Source of the DNA: Methanobacteriota archaeon
GTDB lineage: Archaea; Thermoplasmatota; Poseidoniia; Poseidoniales; Poseidoniaceae
NCBI GenBank assembly: GCA_002723635.1
Contig: PBMM01000024.1
Coordinates: forward strand, 12,680-24,503
DNA length: 11,824 nt
Reading direction: 5' to 3'
Made by a program: the position numbers and the translations under genes. The notes beneath the pieces were generated by a model. The model had not been told where the DNA came from, did no database searches, and saw nothing but the letters and a program-made list of their open reading frames with translations. The number at the start of each line of letters is the position of its first letter. The stretch's first letter is position 1. Shown here piece after piece: positions 1-5,840 of this stretch.

Positions 1-240
1 GTGCTTAGAAAGCCAATCCTTGCGTCGCTGGAACGCGTTTCAAACACTATCATGCCACAGTCGTTTACCAAAGACGAATTCAGCTACATCGCGTTGTACA
101 AAGCGGCCATCAGCGATGCTGTAATCAGCGAGAAAGAACGTACCATGCTCGATATCCAAGCCACTGCATATGGGTTTAGTCCGTCAAGGGTGGCCTCGTT
201 GGAAGCCCATGTGGACGCAGATGGTTCCGAGGACGAATGA
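1..240 (+). CDS. C-terminal part of a hypothetical protein, TerB-like helical segment
   Basis: The frame is open from base 1 to the TGA at 238-240, so this is probably the tail of a gene that begins before the window. A GTG at base 1 and an ATG at 52 are the only visible starts, and neither has a Shine-Dalgarno sequence that can be seen. The last 60 residues are predicted to be mostly helical and contain a stretch of the form Y-x-A-L-Y-K-A-A-I-S-D-A-V-I-S-E-K-E, followed by a second helix and an acidic end (DADGSEDE). A helix, an acidic 'D-x-x-I-S-x-x-E' turn and another helix resemble the repeat seen in TerB-like domains, but the match is only by eye. It converges on purP with a 33-base gap. 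The function is unknown. Confidence 0.55.
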   Translation: MLRKPILASLERVSNTIMPQSFTKDEFSYIALYKAAISDAVISEKERTMLDIQATAYGFSPSRVASLEAHVDADGSEDE

Positions 241-273
241 GACTCGCTCTCACTCGGAAGCGTTGCTGCGTAC

Positions 274-1386
274 TCAAGACAGGATGTCCATGAGGCGGTC
301 GGCTTCTGCTGCCAAGCGAATTGAGCGCGCAATGCGGCGACCGGTCGACATGAAGGGCTCGTTGATGTCCGAGTAGGGTGAGCCGCCAACGAAGGGGTTG
401 GAGCCCGCGACAATGCGCGCGGAGATCTCGAAGACCTTGAACTCGAGTTGGTCGGTGACGATGGTCTCCAAACAGAATGGGCCGATCATGCCGCGTGCTC
501 CTTTTTCGAGTTCGAAGGAGGAGGCCACGGTGCCTTCGGCCATGAGGAAGGCCTTGGGGAGCAGGGATTCACGGATGACCACGGGTTGATTCCCGGTCAC
601 GACGAAGGACGGCTCCAGCGACATTTCGCGGAGGTCGCGCAGTGAGCCGAGTTTGTAGAACTCGTCGACGTTGGATTCGTCTCGTCGGTCCATGGAGAGC
701 AGTTCCAAGCGACCGAGGTTCTTGCCTGCGTTACTGCCGGTGCCTCGTACTTGAAAGCCATCGGTGGCGGTGGGGTCGAAGAAGAAGTGGAGGTAGTAGC
801 GGCAACCGAGCACGTATTCCTGGATCGTGAACTCCTCTTCGATGTCCACGTTCCTGCGGAAATCACGGTAGTCTCGTGCGATGAAATAACCGCGACCGCC
901 CTTTGCGCCGGCGTACTTGACGATGACAGGTCCGTCGATGTCCTTTGGATCGTGCACCACTCGAGGCATGTTGCACCCGCCTTGCTCAAGCCATAGGCGC
1001 TGGCGCTCGCGACTGGATTCCCAGTGGAGGATGCCGCGGTTTCCGAAGGTCGGGGTTTGCAGTTCGCGGAAGTTGTCTGAGCCGAGGTACTCGACCAAGG
1101 AGCCGTGGGGGATGATGATGACGTTGCGCTCGCGCATCCACTCGGCGTGGTCCATCAACTCGTGGTAATGGTCGAGCATCAGCCACTCATCGGGTTCGGC
1201 TCCAGGGAAGGCTGAGTAGAAGCGACGACGTTCTTCGCCTACGGCGATGCCCAAGGTCCGGAAGCCTTCCATGCGTGCGCCGTGAAGGATTTGCAGGGAA
1301 GAGTGAGAGGCCACCACGCCAATCGTGATGGAGGCTGGGTCGTAGTCGGCTAGCCAGCCTGCGAGTGTAGTCCCATCCACGCCCAT
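274..1386 (-). CDS. purP: PurP, formaminoimidazole-carboxamide ribonucleotide (FAICAR) synthetase, ATP-grasp type
   Basis: PurP makes FAICAR from AICAR, formate and ATP, the penultimate step of IMP synthesis in many archaea, replacing the transformylase half of bacterial PurH. The protein has 370 residues, close to the usual length of about 360. Family signatures are visible: the N-terminal IGVVASHSSLQILHGAR block (residues 22-38, including His28 and Ser29, expected to bind AICAR), the TFGNRGILHWE block (113-123), and a glycine-rich ATP-grasp loop, VKYAGAKGGRGYF (156-168). Near the C-terminus are an E-x-S-A-R-I-x-x-G metal/nucleotide motif and FVGGSPY. The ATG at 1386 is the natural start; it has no Shine-Dalgarno sequence but lies about 26 bases downstream of a TATA-like box. 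The gene diverges from the tryptophan dioxygenase gene. I am confident in the family; catalytic roles are by homology. Confidence 0.93.
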   Translation of the reverse strand: MGVDGTTLAGWLADYDPASITIGVVASHSSLQILHGARMEGFRTLGIAVGEERRRFYSAFPGAEPDEWLMLDHYHELMDHAEWMRERNVIIIPHGSLVEYLGSDNFRELQTPTFGNRGILHWESSRERQRLWLEQGGCNMPRVVHDPKDIDGPVIVKYAGAKGGRGYFIARDYRDFRRNVDIEEEFTIQEYVLGCRYYLHFFFDPTATDGFQVRGTGSNAGKNLGRLELLSMDRRDESNVDEFYKLGSLRDLREMSLEPSFVVTGNQPVVIRESLLPKAFLMAEGTVASSFELEKGARGMIGPFCLETIVTDQLEFKVFEISARIVAGSNPFVGGSPYSDINEPFMSTGRRIARSIRLAAEADRLMDILS

Positions 1387-1408
1387 ATCGACCGGTTCCG
1401 TATGCGCT

Positions 1409-1415
1409 CTATATC
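1409..1415 (-). promoter_or_regulatory. Candidate TATA box for a leaderless purP transcript
   Basis: The stretch ctatat lies in the 108-base divergent region between purP and the dioxygenase gene; read on the minus strand it is ATATAG. Its centre is about 26 bases upstream of the purP ATG at 1386. This is the distance expected between an archaeal TATA box and the transcription start, so purP mRNA may begin at or next to its start codon. No Shine-Dalgarno sequence is seen before purP, which fits. The assignment is by position and base composition only. Confidence 0.4.
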
Positions 1416-1494
1416 CATTGCCGTTGCGTTCGCGATAGGGCGCAGCACCTTCGACGCCGGTGGCTTTTCAGGCCGTCGCGCTCGTCCGTCGCGT

Positions 1495-2583
1495 ATGGAC
1501 CCCAACGGCCCAAGGATCACCTATGCGGGATACTTGCGTCTGAACGAATTGCTGGGCCTACAAGCAGGGCCTGACGGGCACCTCCCGGTGCCGTGCGCCG
1601 ACGAGCAGCATTTCATTGTCGTGCACCAAACCTACGAACTGTGGTTCAAGCAGGTTTTGACCGAACTCGATGCCAGCGTCCGTCTGCTTGGCCAGCCTTC
1701 GGTTCCAGAAGGCGACATTCCGCGTGTGGTTCGTCATCTGGAGCGGGTTTCGGAAATTTTCCGCCTCCTTTCCGCGCAATGGAAGGTCATGGAGACCCTC
1801 GCTCCGCAAGAATTCCTGGCCTTCCGTGACCGTTTAGGCACGTCCTCGGGCTTCGAGTCCTGGCAAATGCGCGCCCTTGAGTTGACGCTTGGCCTCAGCG
1901 ATGAACAACGCGTGGAGGGTGCAGATCCCATCGGCCACCTTCGCCGCCTTCATTCGGTCGGCGACATGTCCGACGCGGCCTTGGCCGACCTTGAGGCACG
2001 TGTGGACGGCACGTCGTTGCACGACGTCTTGCTCGCCTGGCTCGGCAGAACGCCCATCGACGGCTCGCTGGCCGACGCCGAGGGTGACGGGGCAGTGGTC
2101 GCGGCCTTCGTCGACGGCCATCTCGCTGCGATGCGTTCCCATGCGGACGAGGTCATCGCCCGCATGGTCGCTGTGGGTCAAGGTGAACCGGAGGCCTTGG
2201 AACGACGGATGTCGGCGGGCGTCGATGGCGCTGCTACGTTCCTGCGTCCCGAAGGAAGCATCGACCGTGCACGGGCTGGTTTGCTCTTCATTGAGTCGCA
2301 TCGGCACTTGCCGCTGTTGGCTTGGCCCCGTCGCCTCATCGACACCGTGGTCGAAGTGGAACAGTCGATGCTCGCCTTCCGGCACGCGCATGCCCGCATG
2401 GTGGAACGGATGATCGGCCGACGCATGGGCACCGGCGGTTCAGCAGGCGTGGATTACCTCGACGCCACGACGCGCTACCGCATCTTCACCGAGTTGTGGG
2501 CGGTGCGCACCATGCTCGTGAAAGAAGCGAGGTTGCCGCAGCCGCGTGACGCGGCCTTCTACGGGTTTGCAGGCTCGGACTGA
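1495..2583 (+). CDS. Tryptophan 2,3-dioxygenase (heme-dependent)
   Basis: The enzyme opens the indole ring of L-tryptophan with O2 to give N-formylkynurenine, the first step of the kynurenine pathway, using cytoplasmic heme b. With the ATG at 1495 the protein has 362 residues. Family motifs are clear: ITYAGYLRLNELL near the N-terminus (Tyr13), FIVVHQTYELWFKQ (His44, the active-site histidine), SSGFESWQMR (Arg126, expected to hold the substrate carboxylate), and H-A-R-M-V with His299 as the likely heme ligand. GTGGSAG follows at 312-318 (Thr313). The frame opens earlier, with an ATG at 1402, but those 31 extra residues are Arg/Ser-rich and unlike the family, so 1495 is preferred. No good Shine-Dalgarno precedes it; a weak T-rich box (cttttca, about 1464-1470) sits at leaderless distance. 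It ends one base from convergent rpoK. No other kynurenine-pathway gene is visible in the window. Confidence 0.93.
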   Translation: MDPNGPRITYAGYLRLNELLGLQAGPDGHLPVPCADEQHFIVVHQTYELWFKQVLTELDASVRLLGQPSVPEGDIPRVVRHLERVSEIFRLLSAQWKVMETLAPQEFLAFRDRLGTSSGFESWQMRALELTLGLSDEQRVEGADPIGHLRRLHSVGDMSDAALADLEARVDGTSLHDVLLAWLGRTPIDGSLADAEGDGAVVAAFVDGHLAAMRSHADEVIARMVAVGQGEPEALERRMSAGVDGAATFLRPEGSIDRARAGLLFIESHRHLPLLAWPRRLIDTVVEVEQSMLAFRHAHARMVERMIGRRMGTGGSAGVDYLDATTRYRIFTELWAVRTMLVKEARLPQPRDAAFYGFAGSD

Positions 2584-2584
2584 C

Positions 2585-2839
2585 TCACGCGTCGTGCGGG
2601 TCGATGTCGATGGGGATGAGCTCGTGCTCATACTCGTAGAGCGCAATCTTCAGCGGGTCGAGGACGAAGCGCACGTCGGCTTCTTCGTTGCCGTGGAGCG
2701 AAATGAGTTCCTCACGGAAGGCTTGACGCAGGTCGTCTTCCTTGGCGAAGAGCGGAGCGCCCATGCCGATCTGGAGAGCACGTGCACCAATGATGCGGGC
2801 GCGCTCAAAGCGGGTGTGGAGTCGGGCGGGCTTGACCAT
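2585..2839 (-). CDS. rpoK: DNA-directed RNA polymerase subunit K (Rpb6/omega family)
   Basis: This 84-residue protein matches archaeal RpoK, the counterpart of eukaryotic Rpb6 and bacterial omega, which clamps the largest RNA polymerase subunit and helps assembly. The diagnostic stretch is [21 protein letters not shown] (residues 9-29), followed by a D-P-L-K-I-A-L-Y-E segment and a short IPIDI end, as in the family. The ATG at 2839 is the only good start; the upstream frame has no other ATG. An AGGTG lies seven bases before it on the minus strand, a usable Shine-Dalgarno, though it is partly buried in a possible hairpin. The gene lies 84 bases downstream of the thioredoxin-like gene on the same strand and may be read from that promoter, since the gap shows no AT-rich box. 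Confidence 0.92.
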   Translation of the reverse strand: MVKPARLHTRFERARIIGARALQIGMGAPLFAKEDDLRQAFREELISLHGNEEADVRFVLDPLKIALYEYEHELIPIDIDPHDA

Positions 2840-2848
2840 GGGGGTGCA

Positions 2849-2868
2849 CCTGCGAGCGAACTCGCAAG
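2849..2868 (-). promoter_or_regulatory. Possible hairpin covering the rpoK Shine-Dalgarno
   Basis: On the minus strand the RNA reads CUUGCGAG-UUCG-CUCGCAGG: eight base pairs (one G-U) closing a UUCG tetraloop. The 3' arm includes the AGG of the AGGUG that serves as the rpoK ribosome binding site, seven bases before the ATG. If formed, the hairpin would limit translation of rpoK. The pairing is read directly from the sequence; the regulatory role is inference. Confidence 0.45.
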
Positions 2869-2909
2869 CCGGCGACCAACAGGGCCCTCTTGAAGACTTC
2901 GTCCGGCTT
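2866..2909 (-). repeat. Inverted repeat in the rpoK leader
   Basis: Seven-base arms AAGCCGG (2866-2872) and CCGGCTT (2903-2909) face each other across 30 bases. The spacer also contains the 8-base palindrome AGGGCCCT (2881-2888) and GAAG-A-CTTC (2892-2900). The inner arm shares bases 2866-2868 with the hairpin that covers the rpoK ribosome binding site, so the two structures compete. The 84 bases from 2840 to 2923 have no gene; these repeats are all I see there. Confidence 0.4.
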
Positions 2910-2923
2910 CGTCTCGCTTCTGC

Positions 2924-3652
2924 TCAAGCTTCTTCGTCCAAATGCAGGGGCTGGCTGACCCTCATGGAGCGCCACAGCATCACGGTGGCAGGTGCACAAA
3001 GTACGACCAGTGCGGCGGTCAGAAGCGTGATTTCAATCCCAGAGAGCGGTTCGGTGATTGCCGGCTCGGGCGTTTCGGGTGCAGGAAGTGCGGCTTGGAG
3101 CGGGCGCAACGGCAACGGGTCGTGCAGCACGACCGTCCAGGTGCCGTTGGTGGAACCGGGGAGGGTGGAGCTGACGTTGGCGTCGAGGGCACCGAGGTGA
3201 GGAGGGGCGTGAACGGGGCTGGACCACGTGGTGCTGTTTCCGCTGAGGTTTGTGCGGTCTTTCGAGGTAACATTCAGCGCCTCTTCAAGCCTTAGCGTCA
3301 TCGTTTCACCCGTCAGGACGGCATAGCCATCAATCACGATCGCGGGAAGGCTGACCAGCCCGTAGTGCCCCTCGAAGCGCTGGTAGGATCGGTTGGAGAA
3401 GTCACCGTCTTGCGGCGAGGGGGTGTGACGTACCACCAGCACGTCGGAGCGGTCAAGTCCGTTGAGCATCGCCTCCACCGGGCGGCACGGTTCGCACCAG
3501 TCTGCTCCGAAGTATTCGATCACGCGCAGCGTGCTGTCGGCCTCGCAACTCGTCCCTTCACACAGGCCGCCTACGGTGGATTCAGCGGCCACGGCCGGGC
3601 CGGAACAAAGCATCAGCGCCAACAGCGCCACGAAGGGCAAGGCTCGATGCAC
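2924..3652 (-). CDS. Exported, membrane-anchored thioredoxin-like protein
   Basis: The 242-residue protein begins with a signal peptide (about residues 1-23, ending AVAA). It carries a thioredoxin-like domain with the active-site motif WCEPC (Cys53 and Cys56) and a likely cis-proline in SLPAIVIDG (Pro103). After a Ser/Thr/Pro-rich region there is one membrane segment (about 205-227) and a short cytoplasmic tail ending LDEEA. The domain should therefore face outside, held by the C-terminal helix. Two more cysteines (31 and 36) lie just after the signal. The start is GTG at 3652; an in-frame stop lies seven codons upstream and no ATG competes. It diverges from ctaA-ctaB over 51 bases, which suggests a role in disulfide or metal-site maturation of the terminal oxidase, but that is inferred from context. 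A general disulfide oxidoreductase is the alternative. Confidence 0.8.
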   Translation of the reverse strand: MHRALPFVALLALMLCSGPAVAAESTVGGLCEGTSCEADSTLRVIEYFGADWCEPCRPVEAMLNGLDRSDVLVVRHTPSPQDGDFSNRSYQRFEGHYGLVSLPAIVIDGYAVLTGETMTLRLEEALNVTSKDRTNLSGNSTTWSSPVHAPPHLGALDANVSSTLPGSTNGTWTVVLHDPLPLRPLQAALPAPETPEPAITEPLSGIEITLLTAALVVLCAPATVMLWRSMRVSQPLHLDEEA

Positions 3653-3673
3653 GTCGTGGCCAAGTGGACTGTG

Positions 3674-3680
3674 TTAATAG
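3674..3680. promoter_or_regulatory. Candidate shared TATA box between the thioredoxin-like gene and ctaA
   Basis: TTAATAG (CTATTAA on the other strand) is the only AT-rich stretch in the 51-base gap between the two divergent starts. Its centre lies about 25 bases from the GTG at 3652 and about 27 bases from the ATG at 3704, the usual TATA-to-start distance in both directions. Neither gene shows a clear Shine-Dalgarno. One box may therefore drive two leaderless transcripts. This rests on position only. Confidence 0.45.
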
Positions 3681-3703
3681 AGGGCGTCCACCGGACTTAA
3701 CCA

Positions 3704-4771
3704 ATGGCTTCGGGGTGGCGACGTCCCTCCCTTCTCCCCCTCGCTTTGGTGGCTGTCGCGGCCATCATCATCGTGGCCGGCGGGACAATTCGCGTCCTCG
3801 ACGCAGGTGAATCATGCCCGGACTGGCCGAAATGCTTCGGTACCTGGACCTTCGCCGTCGACGCTGACGAGCAAGCGCAGTGGTGGGAGGACAACCCGGA
3901 CGCCACCGCGGACACCCGTGGCGAAGGCCACCTGTACACCACGCTGGAAATTTTTAGTGAATGGGTCCACCGATTGTTGGTCGGGCTCGTTGCGGTTCCG
4001 ATACTCATCAACGCCCTTTGGATGCACCGTTTACGGAAGACGTACGGGACGAGGGTTCGAAACACGGCAGTTTTGGCAGGCGTGCTGCTCGTCGCTCAGG
4101 CTGGCGTTGGAGCATTGACTGTGGTGTATGACAACCGTGACTGGACCGTGGCTTTGCACCTCTGCATGGCCACAATTTGGACCTCTACGCTCCTTCACCA
4201 ATACATTGCGATGCGCAAAGTCGAGGGAGCAACTTGGAAGTTTTTCTCCACCTCTGGAGCCTTCCTCGCCCGTCAACGTGCCCGCACCGATGCGTTTGCG
4301 GCCTCCGTTTTGTTGCTGCTTGCGCTCGGTGCATGGGTTTCGTCGACAGCCCCCGGTGCTCAGTACAACCAAGCCTGTTCCATTGGCTTCCCTGACGGAT
4401 GGCCCGCTTGCCGAGGGCAACTGCTTCCCACCTTGGACCACGCAGGCGTCCTCGTTCAGATGGTGCACCGTGTGGGTGCCTTGGTGGTCGGAGCCCTGCT
4501 CATCCTCGGCGGCGCTCGCATCAAAACCGCGGCTCGTGCTGCAGGTGAGCCGATGGCCTTGCACCGCGCCGTGGACTTCACCGCGGGTCTCTGGATGCTG
4601 AACCTCTTGGTCGGGGCCGGTTACATCGTCTTTGCCGACGCCGGCGGTTTTCCCGAAGGACTCTCGCTGGTTCACTTGGTGGTAGGTGTGGTGGCCGCGG
4701 TGGTTGCCATCTCCGTGACCATGATGAGTCGGCTCGTCTCCCCCGTGGACAGCGGGGGCGAGTCTGAATGA
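3704..4771 (+). CDS. ctaA: Heme A synthase (CtaA/Cox15 family)
   Basis: CtaA oxidises the C8 methyl of heme O to a formyl group in the membrane, giving heme A for aa3-type cytochrome oxidase. The 355-residue protein has about eight membrane segments in two four-helix halves, as in the family. The four heme-binding histidines are present: His89 in EWVHR, His152 in LHLCMA, His255 in QMVHRVG and His324 in LVHLVVG. The first outer loop has GGTIRVLDAGESCPDWPKC with Cys38 and Cys44; the equivalent loop of the second half has C-S-I-G-F-P-D-G-W-P-A-C (Cys225, Cys236). Cys pairs of this kind occur in the cysteine-containing CtaA types. The insert between Cys44 and Glu86 is long and acidic. The ATG at 3704 fits a leaderless start. 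It overlaps ctaB by four bases (ATGA), so the two are almost certainly translated together. Confidence 0.93.
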   Translation: MASGWRRPSLLPLALVAVAAIIIVAGGTIRVLDAGESCPDWPKCFGTWTFAVDADEQAQWWEDNPDATADTRGEGHLYTTLEIFSEWVHRLLVGLVAVPILINALWMHRLRKTYGTRVRNTAVLAGVLLVAQAGVGALTVVYDNRDWTVALHLCMATIWTSTLLHQYIAMRKVEGATWKFFSTSGAFLARQRARTDAFAASVLLLLALGAWVSSTAPGAQYNQACSIGFPDGWPACRGQLLPTLDHAGVLVQMVHRVGALVVGALLILGGARIKTAARAAGEPMALHRAVDFTAGLWMLNLLVGAGYIVFADAGGFPEGLSLVHLVVGVVAAVVAISVTMMSRLVSPVDSGGESE

Positions 4772-5766
4772 CGGAAAAGCGTCCCCTGCCCAGCGTTCTC
4801 ATCGACCTGATGAAGCTCAGGGTCGTGGTTTTGCTGCAGATTACGGCGATTTGCGCGATCCTTGTTCACGACCTTTTGGTTCGCTACGACTCCATCGCAG
4901 GAGACCGGTCTTGGATGGACACCGCGACCGCGATTGCCATCACCCTCGTTGGCGGAACGTTGTCCGCTGGCGGTTCGAACGCGATCAACATGTGGTTCGA
5001 CGCCGACATCGACCCACTCATGGCTCGTACGGCTAAGCGCCCTATTCCTCAAGATGAGATTTCTGCTCGCTCAGCCTTGTTGTTCGGGCTCTTCATCAGC
5101 ATTGCTGGGAGCGCAGTGTTCCTTCTCGCCCACTGGAAGGCAGCCTTTTGGTCGGCTTTTTCGGTGGTCTTCTACGTGCTCATTTACACGGTGTGGTTGA
5201 AGCGACGTTCCCCGCAAAACATCGTGATCGGGGGCATTGCAGGGGCGACCCCACCCCTCATCGGTTGGGCGGTGGCGGCGTCGGAGACCGGCGCGCTTGA
5301 CGGCATGAACCCCTTCGCACTCGGATCGCCGGTTCCTTGGATGCTTTTCATGCTCATTTTCCTGTGGACGCCACCTCACTTTTGGGCCTTAGCGCTCTAC
5401 CGTTCGGGTGAATACGCCAAGGCACAGGTCCCAATGATGAACGAGGTTCGCGGAGCAAAAAGCACGCTCAATCAATCAAAGGCGTACTGCGGATTTCTCT
5501 TTCTTCTTGGCTCAGTGCCGTGCTTCTGGCCTGCATCTGGGATTCCATTGCTGTGGGCGTTCACCTCGGGGGCCCTCACGGTATGGTACGCCAAGTCAGT
5601 GTGGGACATCGATATCGAAGAGCCCTTCGATGAAAACGGCCGGATGCCGAAAGCGGCCAAGTCGTTTTTCCGCAGCCTGTTCTACCTCGGTTGGATGTTC
5701 CTCGCTTTGGTGGCGATTTCGGCCGTCCCTCCTGGTTTGCTCGGTTTCTTCGGACCGCTCAACTGA
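4768..5766 (+). CDS. ctaB: Heme O synthase (protoheme IX farnesyltransferase)
   Basis: CtaB (Cox10 family, UbiA superfamily) transfers a farnesyl group from farnesyl diphosphate to heme B, giving heme O, the substrate of CtaA next door. The 332-residue membrane protein carries the prenyl-diphosphate/Mg-binding motif N-M-W-F-D-A-D-I-D-P-L-M-A-R-T (residues 74-88, Asp78, Asp80 and Asp82) followed by KRPIP. It also has the loop TVWLKRRSPQNIVIGGIAGA and the second region WTPPHFWALALYRSGEYAKA with VPMMNEVRG around Asn225, all typical of protoheme farnesyltransferases rather than UbiA or chlorophyll synthase. About nine hydrophobic segments are seen. The start ATG overlaps the ctaA stop as ATGA. 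Together the two genes supply heme A to a terminal oxidase that is not in the window. Confidence 0.95.
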   Translation: MTEKRPLPSVLIDLMKLRVVVLLQITAICAILVHDLLVRYDSIAGDRSWMDTATAIAITLVGGTLSAGGSNAINMWFDADIDPLMARTAKRPIPQDEISARSALLFGLFISIAGSAVFLLAHWKAAFWSAFSVVFYVLIYTVWLKRRSPQNIVIGGIAGATPPLIGWAVAASETGALDGMNPFALGSPVPWMLFMLIFLWTPPHFWALALYRSGEYAKAQVPMMNEVRGAKSTLNQSKAYCGFLFLLGSVPCFWPASGIPLLWAFTSGALTVWYAKSVWDIDIEEPFDENGRMPKAAKSFFRSLFYLGWMFLALVAISAVPPGLLGFFGPLN

Positions 5767-5840
5767 TGCCCTGTTCTTCCGGGGTTCTGCGGTACGATTC
5801 AAGCGATGAGTCTTTGAGATAGGAGCCGCAGGTTTTGCAC

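Noticed and set aside
1402..1494. N-terminal extension of the tryptophan dioxygenase from the ATG at 1402
   Set aside because: The 31 residues are unlike the family, and the conserved region starts right after the ATG at 1495; the stretch also contains the candidate purP promoter.
2805..2999. Small minus-strand frame spanning the gap before rpoK ([14 protein letters not shown])
   Set aside because: It overlaps the end of the thioredoxin-like gene and the start of rpoK in another frame. Half of it is plainly a shadow, and the rest is better explained as a structured leader.
4031..4675. Open frame of 214 codons on the minus strand
   Set aside because: It is antisense to ctaA, where all four heme histidines are in frame on the plus strand.
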